From: a bacterium
GTDB lineage: Bacteria > Patescibacteriota > Saccharimonadia > Saccharimonadales > Saccharimonadaceae
Direction: 5' to 3'
NCBI GenBank assembly: GCA_030427525.1
Contig: JAUIBD010000002.1
Span: 1-64,000 of the forward strand
Length of the DNA: 64,000 bases
In this document: positions 7,340 through 17,023 of the stretch, piece by piece
Layout: every line of letters begins with the position of its first letter
Numbering within the stretch: the first letter of the stretch is position 1
Translations under genes and position numbers: made by a program
The notes under the pieces: model-generated
The model's database searches: none
What the model was told of the DNA's origin: nothing
What the model saw: only the letters and a program-made list of their open reading frames with translations

Positions 7340-8487
7340 ACCGTTGGGTAGCCTATGTATGGCACCTGTGCGCGTATGACGCCAACAATTTGTTTTGGCA
7401 CTACTATCGGGTCAGCGCTCGGGCTGTTATCACCCTTGGTCGTAAATCGCCGCTCTCCGCTACCGTCGTCTGCTAAATTAATTTCTACCACCCTGTGAGT
7501 TATCAAATGATCAGATGCTTTATATTGTACAATATCGCCTTTTTGGATGTCCATTGTGTCACCTACCTTCTGCACCACCACCACTGATCCTCGGCTAAAC
7601 ACTGGCTTCATGCTATTCGATAGAATAACCGATGGCTTGTAGCTAAACATGCCGGTAGTAAACGACACCAGGCCTGCCATAACAATGAGCAACATAATGT
7701 CGTACGCGCGCTTAGGATGCTTCCGCGAACGATGGTGACGGGTTGTTTCGCGCCCTTGTGCATTGCGGTCTATAGCGATATACACTGCAATCGCCATCAA
7801 CACCGACGAGACGCCGATTAAATACCAGTCGTATTTCGGAATTATAGGTGGCAATATGGTTGCTGCTACAACCCCGAGCCGATAGGTTAACATTGCGGGC
7901 AAACCGCTGGAAACTGCCAGAAAAGTGAGCAAGAAGCTCGATACAATTGCAGGTATGATGTTAGCAACTAACGTTTTAATGCCGTCACTGGCCGTTTGTA
8001 CATCACTGATATTTTCTAATGTCATCTGCTGCAGCGAGAATACGACTGCAACAATGAACCCTAGTAGTAATACGCTTCGGCGTCCGCCCACGAGCATGGT
8101 GACATACCGAGTGTACTCTATAGCAAAAGCACCAACACCAAACGCAAAAATATTCAGCGCAATGCTCCGAAAATCGGTAACAAGGGTATTGTGAACATAG
8201 GTCACTAACAGCCCAGACATAAAGTAAAGAACGAACCAGATTGCAACAATGCTTCCAACAATCAATGCTTTTTCACTTTTATGGCGCACACGGTCACCTC
8301 TGCCGGCTGCTATAAAGTATGCCACGATGGCGATGGCGATGGCCGAAAGTGGCTGAATCGTGAAGAGAAGTGTTTTCGCTTCTACGAATCCGCTCAGACG
8401 CGCGTAGACAAGCGTGCAGGAGGTAAGCAACATAATACCGACTAATAGCCATGAATCTCGTGGTATGCGGCGTAGTTGTCTTAGCAC
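7315..8487 (-). CDS. sipW: Signal peptidase I, ER/archaeal (SipW) type, with long membrane N-terminus
   Basis: 390 residues. The C-terminal third is a S26B signal peptidase: SNSMKPVFSRGSVVVV with catalytic Ser at about 292, then DHLITHRVVEI with His at about 331 where bacterial LepB has Lys, and TTKGDNSPSAD with the conserved GD(N) near 352. The Ser-His dyad is that of SipW, archaeal and ER peptidases. The N-terminal 260 residues hold about seven to eight hydrophobic helices, far more than SipW, which has one or two. It is flanked by two candidate substrates with SipW-type leaders and by the DUF5305 protein, and overlaps neighbours on both sides (1 and 25 bases). It probably processes the fibre proteins outside the membrane. 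Confidence 0.85.
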   Translation of the reverse strand: MLRQLRRIPRDSWLLVGIMLLTSCTLVYARLSGFVEAKTLLFTIQPLSAIAIAIVAYFIAAGRGDRVRHKSEKALIVGSIVAIWFVLYFMSGLLVTYVHNTLVTDFRSIALNIFAFGVGAFAIEYTRYVTMLVGGRRSVLLLGFIVAVVFSLQQMTLENISDVQTASDGIKTLVANIIPAIVSSFLLTFLAVSSGLPAMLTYRLGVVAATILPPIIPKYDWYLIGVSSVLMAIAVYIAIDRNAQGRETTRHHRSRKHPKRAYDIMLLIVMAGLVSFTTGMFSYKPSVILSNSMKPVFSRGSVVVVQKVGDTMDIQKGDIVQYKASDHLITHRVVEINLADDGSGERRFTTKGDNSPSADPIVVPKQIVGVIRAQVPYIGYPTVWLNEITR

Positions 8488-9293
8488 TACAAACTACCCT
8501 CTACTGTGTAGCCAGAAAACACGTAGTTTTGGTTGGTGGAGCCTAAGTTGCCAGTAAACTGGAATGAACTACCGTTTGTCATAGTTGCAGCGCGCACAAT
8601 GGTTATATCACTAGGTGATTCTACATACGTAACTGTTCCCGCCATGCTGTTTACACGGTTCGTGCTAGTACTCCACGGAGCGACAATTCGCCAGGCGCTA
8701 ATTGTTTGGCCAGAGAGGTTTGTAACCGTAAATGTATAAGGCCAGCTGTACCATTTTCCTTGCTTACTACGCGTCCCCGGTATTGCAGTTGCGGTAAGGC
8801 CTGGCATAGTTTGCCATACTCTGGCGAGTGTTCCATTCAAGTCAATATTTTGCAATACGTATGCTGGGTTCGACGTTTTAAATGTAAACGTAAAGTTCAC
8901 CGAACCGCCTGCATTGATAGTGCCATTGCCAGAGCCGTTTATAATGCTCGCGGTATTGCCATTCGTCGAACAAGATACAGTTCCAGGACAGTTAAACTGG
9001 CTAAAGCCAGAAGGCAAGTCAAATTTTATTTGCCATGATTCAATCGTACCAGTGCCATTGTACTGCAGTGTCATATCGATGGTATAAATGTAGTTTTGGC
9101 CTTGCGTGCTTAGCGACTTCGTATAGGACATCGACAGGTTTTGCGAGGCAGAATACGCGGGTTTGTCTGCTGTTGCATTAATGCTAAGTTGCTGCGAAAA
9201 AAGAGCATACCCCGTGCCCGTAAGAGCAAGGGGTATGGCTATCAGCAAGAGGACGTGTCGGATAACCGAATTGTTTCGTCGATATCGCGACAC
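8487..9293 (-). CDS. Secreted two-domain CBM2-like protein with a SipW-type leader
   Basis: 268 residues from a GTG start with a strong ribosome site (GGAGGGGAAA). The leader is RRNNSVIRHVLLLIAIPLAL-TGTGYALFSQQLSI, close to the leader of the adjacent TasA-like protein (AYAAFAQTLTI). Two related domains follow: about 48-150 (YTIDMTLQYNGTGTIESWQI, FDLPSGFSQFNCPG) and about 165-266 (WYSWPYTFTVTNLSGQTISA, WRIVAPW, FSGYTVEG). The order 'T-V-T-N-x-(S/T)G-x-x-I-(S/E)-(A/S)W-x-I' is the hallmark opening of CBM2 cellulose-binding modules. It may bind glycan or simply use the fold for fibre building. No catalytic domain is present. Confidence 0.75.
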   Translation of the reverse strand: MSRYRRNNSVIRHVLLLIAIPLALTGTGYALFSQQLSINATADKPAYSASQNLSMSYTKSLSTQGQNYIYTIDMTLQYNGTGTIESWQIKFDLPSGFSQFNCPGTVSCSTNGNTASIINGSGNGTINAGGSVNFTFTFKTSNPAYVLQNIDLNGTLARVWQTMPGLTATAIPGTRSKQGKWYSWPYTFTVTNLSGQTISAWRIVAPWSTSTNRVNSMAGTVTYVESPSDITIVRAATMTNGSSFQFTGNLGSTNQNYVFSGYTVEGSL

Positions 9294-9330
9294 TTTCCCC
9301 TCCCTGTTTGTGTTGTTTCTAGACTAAATC

Positions 9331-9834
9331 CTAGGTGTCTTGTGCGTAATCAAGCGTGATAGTTGCTGATTTGTTTTCGTTTGGCGTAACTGGTGCAGAT
9401 GCAGAATCCCAAGTCACTGTCACCTGAACGGTATTGGTGCCACCACTTGCAGCTAATGTAGTCGAGCCTGCCGTTACACCGCTTGTGCCGTAGGTAATGT
9501 ACGTAGGAGCAGCTGCATTGGTGCCTGAAAGGTCGGTAATGCTTGAAAGAATCGCAGGAATTGAACCGTTGTTGGTAACCACTACGTCATACGTAGCCGT
9601 TGCACCCGGGTAGGCAAGGTTTACATCAAATGTTGCTGACGTTGCGTTAAAGCTAGGGGCTACGTTGTCGGTAGCACCAGTTGCTGAAGTTTGCGTAATA
9701 CTAGTAATTGCTACGTCCCACGTACCTGCTGCCGTACCGGTTCCGTTGATAGTGAGCGTTTGTGCGAATGCAGCATAGGCTACAGAGGCAAGTCCAACCA
9801 AGACTAACGCTGCAACGATAAGTTTATTTCTCAT
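9331..9834 (-). CDS. TasA/camelysin-like secreted fibre subunit
   Basis: 167 residues: leader MRNKLIVAALVLVGLASVAY then AAFAQTLTINGTGTAAGTWD, followed by a Thr/Ala/Asn-rich beta protein with YPGATATYDVVVTNNGSIPA and a C-terminal TVTWDSASAPVTPNENKSAT strand pair. The 'S-x-A-Y-A-x-F-x-Q-T-L-x-I-x-G-T' processing region and the beta-sandwich strand 'Y-x-V-x-V-x-N-x-G-(S/T)-x-P' are features of TasA/CalY-type proteins processed by SipW. Low aromatic and no Cys content suits a polymer subunit. It is first in the operon, with AAAGGA as ribosome site and a promoter (TTGCCG/TATTCT) upstream, so it is probably the most expressed gene of the module. Confidence 0.75.
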   Translation of the reverse strand: MRNKLIVAALVLVGLASVAYAAFAQTLTINGTGTAAGTWDVAITSITQTSATGATDNVAPSFNATSATFDVNLAYPGATATYDVVVTNNGSIPAILSSITDLSGTNAAAPTYITYGTSGVTAGSTTLAASGGTNTVQVTVTWDSASAPVTPNENKSATITLDYAQDT

Positions 9835-9873
9835 TGAAGTGTTTTTCCTTTATTCATTAGTACTTATGGCTAT

Positions 9874-9902
9874 AGAATACAACACATTAGCGTAAGCGGC
9901 AA
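9874..9902 (-). promoter_or_regulatory. Candidate promoter of the fibre operon
   Basis: TTGCCG (9897-9902) and TATTCT (9874-9879) on the minus strand, 17 bases apart, about 40 bases before the TasA-like start. Confidence 0.45.
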
Positions 9903-10140
9903 GAGCTGCGTTGAGCTTACTATATTTTGTATTGTGTTGCAAAAACTACTACGCCAAATTTTCCTCTGTTTTTAAAAAAATTTTTTAAATTTCTTTTGAC
10001 AGTCACACAAATATGTCATAAGCTCGTCTTTGTATCTTTTGAAAACCTGCGCACCAGGTATTTCAAAACAATCGTCTACTAGGGTGGCCCCCACGAATAG
10101 AATTTGGGGTCATATAGAGGCGGGTATAAGGGAGAATATT
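9903..10140 (+). promoter_or_regulatory. Promoter and structured 5' leader of the LysM-CHAP gene
   Basis: No gene is seen here. A run of A and T tracts (9966-9995) precedes TTGACA (9996-10001) and a weak TAAGCT (10019-10024), 17 bases apart. The leader then holds a 13-bp hairpin (TTTTGAAA-ACCTG at 10037-10049 with CAGGT-A-TTTCAAAA at 10055-10068) and a second stem (10085-10091 with 10106-10112). AGGGAGA lies just before the ATG at 10141. A roughly 110-base leader with two hairpins is unusual beside the many leaderless genes of this window and suggests post-transcriptional control. It does not match the c-di-AMP riboswitch motifs that I know. Confidence 0.5.
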
Positions 10141-10803
10141 ATGCAAGTCAAACAAGCCATAGTGGCGCTCGGCGTCATAGGTATTAGCGTGCTACTGCCT
10201 TCGGCATCTGCACACGCTACCTCGGGTAAAACCGAGACTAATAAAAAATCTAAGCCTGTAGTTGTCACAGTAAAGGCTGGCGATACTCTAGATAGTATTG
10301 CAAAAAAGTACAACCGCACTTATGTACAGCTGTTCAACGCTAACAAAAACATCATTAACCCGGATGTAATTGATGTGGGTGACAAAGTAAGAATTCCAAA
10401 AAACGGTGAGAAGTTGCCAGATCGTTTTGACGGCGCACCAGTTGCCTACACAACTGAAACCTACACTACACAACAATATACGAGCGCGCCAGTCAACGAA
10501 AACAGCTACTACGTGGGTAACGGCATGTGGTGTACCGACTACGTACACTCAAAGCGTTCAGATATTCCGGTATACGGCAACGCTGGGTACGGCTGGATTA
10601 GCGCAGCGCAAGCAGACGGCAAATCAACTGGGTCAAGCCCCAAAGCTGGTGCCGTTGCCGTAATGAATGGTCATGTTGCGTACGTTGAAAAAGTAAATAC
10701 AGACGGCAGTTACGTCGTTTCAGAAATGGGCTGGAATTATCAAGCCGGCAACTACAACAAGCGTACTGTTCAACCAGGTACGTTCGGCGGATTTATTTAC
10801 TAG
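10141..10803 (+). CDS. Secreted LysM-CHAP peptidoglycan hydrolase
   Basis: 220 residues starting at the ATG preceded by AGGGAGA. A signal peptide (about 1-27, ending ASAHA) leads to a LysM domain (about 42-86: VTVKAGDTLDSIAKKYN, LFNANKNI, VGDKVRIPK), a Thr/Tyr-rich linker and a CHAP domain (about 125-220). Catalytic Cys lies in MWCTDYV, His in NGHVAYVE and a third polar residue in VSEMGW. CHAP enzymes cut peptide or amide bonds in peptidoglycan; LysM binds N-acetylglucosamine. Probable role: own wall remodelling or attack on the host wall. The stop overlaps the convergent gene by 11 bases. Confidence 0.88.
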   Translation: MQVKQAIVALGVIGISVLLPSASAHATSGKTETNKKSKPVVVTVKAGDTLDSIAKKYNRTYVQLFNANKNIINPDVIDVGDKVRIPKNGEKLPDRFDGAPVAYTTETYTTQQYTSAPVNENSYYVGNGMWCTDYVHSKRSDIPVYGNAGYGWISAAQADGKSTGSSPKAGAVAVMNGHVAYVEKVNTDGSYVVSEMGWNYQAGNYNKRTVQPGTFGGFIY

Positions 10804-12082
10804 ACGTTCGAACGTTTGGTGGGGTTAAAACTACCGCTGCGAGACCCCACCAAACCAGAGAAACGGTGTCGTCGGTCCAGACCGGTAAAAAGACGCCCAC
10901 TACGGCCAAACCTATACCAGAAGCGAGCACTGCCAAGCAAAGGCTATCGGCTCGCTTTTGCCATAAGCGCTGTAGCACTATGATAAATAGCGCTACAAAT
11001 AGCCCAAGCCCCACCCAGCCAGATTCGTGAGCGACAAATAAGTACTGATTCTCGACACCTCGCGGTGAACTGCCCAGTAATGAAGCTGAGCCTGTACTAC
11101 CAACGCCAGCCCCAAACGGCTCGGTGATAAATCGGCCCGTTCCTGCTACAAGCGAGTCGATATGCCCGTCGTTCGAATTTATCTGACCCATTTCTTCTGG
11201 GTCTTCATGCAGCACAACGTTTGAAACAAAATCATTCGACTGTAGAGCGCTTAGCAGCCCTACTATAGCAATGGCTATTGCACCTAGTGCAATCCAATGT
11301 TTCATGCGGACACGGTGACTATAGCGTACGCCTAGCACAACGGCAGTCGCAACCAATAAGCCCAGGTAGGCGCTTCGTGAATAGGTTACATATAGCGCAA
11401 TAAGCCCTAATAGTCCTACTATTGCCAATTTTAATGTTGAAAAACGATGATGCTTGTCTACTAGCCATGCAATTACCACCGCAAGCACTATTACAATATA
11501 TGCGCCTAGCGGGTTCGGTCCTCGCAATGTACTTTGGTAGCGAACAAAGTCTGGATTCTGGTCAATCGTTGTATATGGCGCAATTGTCTGCTTCGAATAG
11601 CCAAGAATTTTCAGCGAATCAGGTGGCAAGAATAGTTGCAATATTGTAAAGCCTATTACCACTACCGCACCAACACCAAACACTTTTATAAATGCAGCGC
11701 GGTACTGTGGGTACAAACTCAACAAGATATATATAAGTGCAAAGTACACAACAAACCGAAGGTCAATCGCTAGGCCCGCAAACGCTGGCGCAAGCCCCTG
11801 CCATATAAACAGGCTGAGAAAGTGTACTATAGCAAAGGCAAAAATGAGCTGAAACAATCTGTCGGTAGTAAACCGCTTCCAGGCATGCTGCTGTTGAACC
11901 ATCACAATGGTAAGTACCGCTGCGGCTAGTATTAATATCTCTTTCCACGACTTTATAATGAGCGCAGCCTCTGGTAACCATGTACCAAAGAGTACCGTCA
12001 AAGGCGCATGTATCACCACACCGGCGGCAACAATTAGCAATATGCCAGCTATTATTTGATGTAAGCGCACGTTTTTAAACAC
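10793..12082 (-). CDS. O-antigen ligase / Wzy-type polymerase family membrane protein
   Basis: 429 residues with roughly twelve hydrophobic helices and a larger outside loop (about 270-340) after YVTYSRSAYLGLL, the R/S-x-SRxA-x-L-G signature region of the Wzy_C/O-antigen ligase family. These proteins join or polymerise lipid-linked glycans outside the membrane. Its place beside a polyprenyl-phosphate sugar transferase fits a Wzy-like role. The start is a GTG at 12082: TATACT at 12089-12094 stands six bases ahead, so the mRNA should be leaderless with a GTG start, an uncommon arrangement. Confidence 0.75.
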   Translation of the reverse strand: MFKNVRLHQIIAGILLIVAAGVVIHAPLTVLFGTWLPEAALIIKSWKEILILAAAVLTIVMVQQQHAWKRFTTDRLFQLIFAFAIVHFLSLFIWQGLAPAFAGLAIDLRFVVYFALIYILLSLYPQYRAAFIKVFGVGAVVVIGFTILQLFLPPDSLKILGYSKQTIAPYTTIDQNPDFVRYQSTLRGPNPLGAYIVIVLAVVIAWLVDKHHRFSTLKLAIVGLLGLIALYVTYSRSAYLGLLVATAVVLGVRYSHRVRMKHWIALGAIAIAIVGLLSALQSNDFVSNVVLHEDPEEMGQINSNDGHIDSLVAGTGRFITEPFGAGVGSTGSASLLGSSPRGVENQYLFVAHESGWVGLGLFVALFIIVLQRLWQKRADSLCLAVLASGIGLAVVGVFLPVWTDDTVSLVWWGLAAVVLTPPNVRTSSK

Positions 12083-12088
12083 CTCTCT

Positions 12089-12110
12089 AGTATAGCGAAA
12101 ATGCTATAAT
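12089..12110. promoter_or_regulatory. Overlapping divergent -10 elements
   Basis: Minus strand TATACT (12089-12094), six bases before the GTG at 12082. Plus strand TGC-TATAAT (12102-12110), ten bases before the ATG at 12121. Their -35 regions must overlap, so the two glycan genes may compete for polymerase. Confidence 0.6.
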
Positions 12111-12120
12111 ACAGACTACA

Positions 12121-13557
12121 ATGCCGACGCGAAATACTAAATTTTACAGTGTGCTACTGATTCTGAGCGACTTTATTGTGCTACTGGCAGCATTTAGCGC
12201 AGCGTATATTGCCCGTGTTCAACTAGATGATCGCCCACTGGTTGCTCCTATCTTCGCCGTCGACTACCTATATACAGTACTAACGATTTTGCCGTTTTGG
12301 ATTATCGCCTTTGCCTTTATAGGGCTGTACTCGGCAGATGTATATAACCGTCGGCTGAAAGAATGGAGTCGTTTAATTGTTGGTGCGTTTATTGGTATTT
12401 TGCTGTTCATTGGGTGGGAGTATGTAACTGATAAAGCTTTGTTTCCCGCTCGACTCGTGGTTGCCTACGCTTTTCTCGCGTCTGCCTTACTGCTCATTCT
12501 CGAGCGTGAGCTTTTGCGCCTAATTCGTACCCTTATGTATTCATTTGGGTATAATATCTCGCGTGTGTTAATTATCGGTAATTCACCCGCAACAATCGAC
12601 ATCGCCAGAAGCCTCAGTCAGACGCATAAAAGCGGCTACAAAATTGTCGCCATTGCTTGCCCGAAGTCATTGCTTGCAGATGATTTAGGAGCAGAGCATT
12701 TTTCTAATGCAGACGCTGCACTTGCCAGCATTGATGAACTTCGCATCGGCACGATTATTCAAACTGATCTGTACGACAGCGAGGTACGCAACCAGCGCAT
12801 ATTAACAGCGGCTCAGCTTCGTCATATTCAGTACAATTTTATACCTGGCGAACCAGAATTTTACGCCGGAAAAAACACCGTTGACGTCTTCCTAGGCTAC
12901 CCTATGATCACCGTTTACCAAACACCCCTCACGGGTTGGGGGGAAATTGTAAAACGTATTTTTGACACACTAGTATCATTTTTATTAATTGTCATTCTGT
13001 CGCCTGTCTACCTGCTGATAGTGCTGCTACAACTTGTACTGAACCCAGGCCCTGTCTTTTACGTATCAAAGCGTCTAAGCCGGTTCTCAGACCCAATTAG
13101 TTTATTTAAATTCCGCACAATGAATCCGGCATACGGCAAGGCTGACGCAGCCGAAGAGTTCCGCGCCATGGGTCGTGAAGACCTGGCACTCGAATACGAA
13201 GCAAACAGAAAAGTGGCCAACGATCCGCGCGTGACCCGTTTTGGAAAGTTTCTGCGTGATACATCGCTTGATGAACTACCGCAACTATTTAACGTGTTGC
13301 GCGGTGAGCTAAGCCTAGTTGGACCTCGCCCTATATTGCCGCAAGAGGTAAAGTTCGACAAAGGTCGCGCGGCGCTGCTTCACAGCGTACGCTCTGGCGT
13401 CACAGGTCTATGGCAAGTGTCTGGGCGTAGTGAACTTAGCTTTGATGAGCGTATCGAGCTTGAACTGTACTACGCACAAAACTGGAGCTTCTGGCTCGAT
13501 ATCAAAATCTTATTTAAAACAATTGGCGTTGTGATTCGTCGGCAAGGTGCCAAGTAA
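12121..13557 (+). CDS. Undecaprenyl-phosphate sugar phosphotransferase (polyprenyl glycosylphosphotransferase)
   Basis: 478 residues. An N-terminal block of four to five helices (about 8-130) is followed by a Rossmann-like CoA-binding-type domain (about 140-260: YNISRVLIIGNSPATIDIA), another helix (about 280-305) and the catalytic sugar-transferase domain (about 310-478) with SKRLSRFSDPISLFKFRTM, GKFLRDTSLDELPQL, LSLVGPRPILP and the C-terminal GVTGLWQVSGRS. This is the full WbaP/CpsE layout. The enzyme starts glycan synthesis by moving a sugar-1-phosphate to the lipid carrier. Length is usual for the family. Confidence 0.92.
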   Translation: MPTRNTKFYSVLLILSDFIVLLAAFSAAYIARVQLDDRPLVAPIFAVDYLYTVLTILPFWIIAFAFIGLYSADVYNRRLKEWSRLIVGAFIGILLFIGWEYVTDKALFPARLVVAYAFLASALLLILERELLRLIRTLMYSFGYNISRVLIIGNSPATIDIARSLSQTHKSGYKIVAIACPKSLLADDLGAEHFSNADAALASIDELRIGTIIQTDLYDSEVRNQRILTAAQLRHIQYNFIPGEPEFYAGKNTVDVFLGYPMITVYQTPLTGWGEIVKRIFDTLVSFLLIVILSPVYLLIVLLQLVLNPGPVFYVSKRLSRFSDPISLFKFRTMNPAYGKADAAEEFRAMGREDLALEYEANRKVANDPRVTRFGKFLRDTSLDELPQLFNVLRGELSLVGPRPILPQEVKFDKGRAALLHSVRSGVTGLWQVSGRSELSFDERIELELYYAQNWSFWLDIKILFKTIGVVIRRQGAK

Positions 13558-13558
13558 A

Positions 13559-15373
13559 TTATTCGACTGTGACACTTTTTGCTAGGTTTCGTGGCTGGTC
13601 AACGTCATTGCCGCGAGCTACAGCAATATAATACGCGAATAGCTGAGAAACTACATTTAGCACCAGTGGTGTAAGCAGTTGAAGTTGGCTTTCAACCCGC
13701 ACAACAGTTTCGGCATCGATGTCACGCGGACTATTCGTTATTGCGAGCACATGCCCGCCACGAGCATTTACCTCTATCACATTGCTCATTGTTTTTTCAA
13801 AAAGGCGATGCTCGTCTATAAATGCAACTTCAAAAAACCTATCGTCTACCAGCGCAATTGAGCCATGTTTTAGCTCACCCGCTGCCTGACCTTCAGTATG
13901 AATATAGCTGGTTTCTTTTAGTTTCAATGCGCCTTCAAGTGCGACAGGGAACATGGTGTCGCGTCCCATATATATTGCATTGTCGTAGCGCTCATATTTC
14001 TTGGCGATCGCTTGAAATTCTTCATGTCTCGCTAGTGTTTTTTCTAGTTCGTCTGGCAACGCATCAAACTCGTCTATATATTGATTCACAAGCTCTTGGT
14101 CGACGCCTTTTGCCTGCGCCATCACCAGGCCCACTAGCACCAGCGCAGAAACTTGCGACGTAAATGCTTTGGTGCTCGCCACCGAAATCTCTGGCCCAGC
14201 GTGCACATACACGCCACCGTCTACTTCACGAGCAATCGTGCTACCCACGGCGTTCACGATTCCCAAGCAGCGCACGCCGCGCGATTTCATTTCTTGCAGG
14301 CAAGCCCGCGTATCGGCCGTTTCGCCAGACTGTGATACGAAAATAGCGATAGAATTTTCGGGCACATTAAACGAACGGTAACGAAGTTCAGATGCCACTT
14401 CGTTACGGATAGTCACATCATCGCAAAACTGTTCAATATAATAGCTAGCTAGCTGACCTGCATAGCTGGCCGTGCCACATGCCACTATAAAAATGTTCTT
14501 GACCGCTCGCAGTTCTTCTTCGTTCATGTTAAGGCCGCCTAAGCGTAGCAGGCCTTGCTCTTTTACTACTCGTCCACTTAATGTCGAGCGAAGCGTGTCT
14601 GGCTGTTCCATAATTTCTTTGATTAAGAAGTGATCATAGCCTTGTTTTTCAATTGCTTCAAGGTTGGTTTCAATTTTTTCTACAATCGCGCTGACCGGCT
14701 GCTCATCAAGATTCATTACCTCTACATTACCCGCCGTGCACACGGCTAGTTCACCGTCCTTCAGGTAAATCGCGTTATCAGTATGCGCAATCAACGCGGC
14801 TGCATCACTGGCGACAAGAGTTTCGCCGTCACCCACGCCCACAATTAACGGGCTACCTTTTCGCGCTACCACCACTTTATGTGGCTCTTTTGGACTCAGT
14901 GCAGCTATACCATAGGTACCCTCTACCAGTTTTAGCGCTTGAGTCACCGCGTTTTCTAGCTTTACGTCTTCACGCTTGTACAAACTATCAATCAACGCCG
15001 CCAAAACCTCGGTGTCGGTGTCGCTCACAAATTCATACTCCGCCAGTTGCTGTTTTAGTTCTTTATAATTTTCAATTATGCCGTTATGTACCAAATACAC
15101 ATCGCCAACGTGGTGAGGGTGCGCATTACGTTCACTTGGTTCGCCGTGCGTAGCCCAGCGCGTATGCCCAATCCCTACACCGTCATTAGTATTATCATCC
15201 GTTATTTTCTGCTCGAGTTCAGCCACCTTGCCCTTCGCTCGAAGCTGTGTGATACCACTGCTGACCGTTACGATGCCGGCTGAATCATACCCCCGATATT
15301 CAAGTCGTTTTAGTCCCTCTAACAATACTTCCTGGGCTTTTTTTGGTCCGACATAGCCAACTATGCCGCACAT
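13559..15373 (-). CDS. glmS: Glutamine-fructose-6-phosphate aminotransferase (isomerising)
   Basis: 604 residues, full length. Met removal exposes Cys2 (MCGIVGYVG), the nucleophile of the class II glutamine amidotransferase domain (1-about 230: TRWATHGEPSERNAHPH, VHNGIIENY). Two SIS isomerase domains follow (about 290-420 with ACGTASYAGQLASYYIE and SQSGETADT; about 460-590 with LKETSYIHTEGQAAGELKHG), ending with AKSVTVE. It makes glucosamine-6-phosphate for UDP-GlcNAc. Upstream, TATACT about 36 bases before the ATG drives it; the 80-base gap to rfbB leaves no room for a glmS ribozyme. Confidence 0.97.
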   Translation of the reverse strand: MCGIVGYVGPKKAQEVLLEGLKRLEYRGYDSAGIVTVSSGITQLRAKGKVAELEQKITDDNTNDGVGIGHTRWATHGEPSERNAHPHHVGDVYLVHNGIIENYKELKQQLAEYEFVSDTDTEVLAALIDSLYKREDVKLENAVTQALKLVEGTYGIAALSPKEPHKVVVARKGSPLIVGVGDGETLVASDAAALIAHTDNAIYLKDGELAVCTAGNVEVMNLDEQPVSAIVEKIETNLEAIEKQGYDHFLIKEIMEQPDTLRSTLSGRVVKEQGLLRLGGLNMNEEELRAVKNIFIVACGTASYAGQLASYYIEQFCDDVTIRNEVASELRYRSFNVPENSIAIFVSQSGETADTRACLQEMKSRGVRCLGIVNAVGSTIAREVDGGVYVHAGPEISVASTKAFTSQVSALVLVGLVMAQAKGVDQELVNQYIDEFDALPDELEKTLARHEEFQAIAKKYERYDNAIYMGRDTMFPVALEGALKLKETSYIHTEGQAAGELKHGSIALVDDRFFEVAFIDEHRLFEKTMSNVIEVNARGGHVLAITNSPRDIDAETVVRVESQLQLLTPLVLNVVSQLFAYYIAVARGNDVDQPRNLAKSVTVE

Positions 15374-15378
15374 TTTGA

Positions 15379-16467
<1,089 letters not shown>

Positions 16468-16470
16468 GAC

Positions 16471-17010
16471 ATGAGTGAAGTGCCTACCTTTATAGACGCT
16501 GACCCAATGAATGAGTTCTCAGTGGTAACAACAGAAATACCCCTGGTAACTTTAAATGGTATTGAGCTTGGAAAACTCCTTGTTCGAACACGCCGTGAAA
16601 ACCCAGAAAAGCCATCGCGCACGCTGGGTGTTGCGTGGGATAGCCGTATGCCAATGGCCGAAGACTTCGAAGTAAGATATAGCTATCTGGTTCGTTTTAG
16701 TAAGCAGCCCGGTGTAGACGCCGAGCCAGCCGGCCGTCACTGGCATGAGGAGAAAAACGAATTGATGAGTGCAGCACAAGGCAACTTTTTGGTTGTGTTA
16801 GAAGATAGGGAAACCAAACAACAAGTTACTTGCACACTACACTCAGATGCACGTGGTGATGCTGGTGAAGCACTAGAAGAAACAGTGGTCGTGCCCGTAG
16901 GTGTCGCACATGCGGTATTACCACTGGACGACGGCGACAGCACGCTGCTTGTCATGGCAGACGCACCGGGTACAATCGAAGATGAATTCCCCTATGAAAT
17001 GTCAGTGTAA
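16471..17010 (+). CDS. Cupin-domain protein, possible dTDP-sugar isomerase/epimerase-like
   Basis: 179 residues. The cupin metal motif is GRHWHEEKNELMSAAQGNF (about 89-107), with the second motif at VVPVGVAHAVLPL (about 144-156). It lies three bases after rfbB, so it is in the same operon. RmlC has a different active site and a genuine rfbC is found further on, so this cupin may act on another dTDP-keto sugar (as WxcM/FdtA ketoisomerases do) or be a small regulatory or salvage protein. I assign only the fold. Confidence 0.65.
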   Translation: MSEVPTFIDADPMNEFSVVTTEIPLVTLNGIELGKLLVRTRRENPEKPSRTLGVAWDSRMPMAEDFEVRYSYLVRFSKQPGVDAEPAGRHWHEEKNELMSAAQGNFLVVLEDRETKQQVTCTLHSDARGDAGEALEETVVVPVGVAHAVLPLDDGDSTLLVMADAPGTIEDEFPYEMSV

Positions 17011-17023
17011 TAGCGCGATGCAG

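Noticed and set aside
10019-10140. c-di-AMP (ydaO-type) riboswitch before the LysM-CHAP gene
   Set aside because: The conserved motifs that I know for this class are not found; only simple hairpins are seen.
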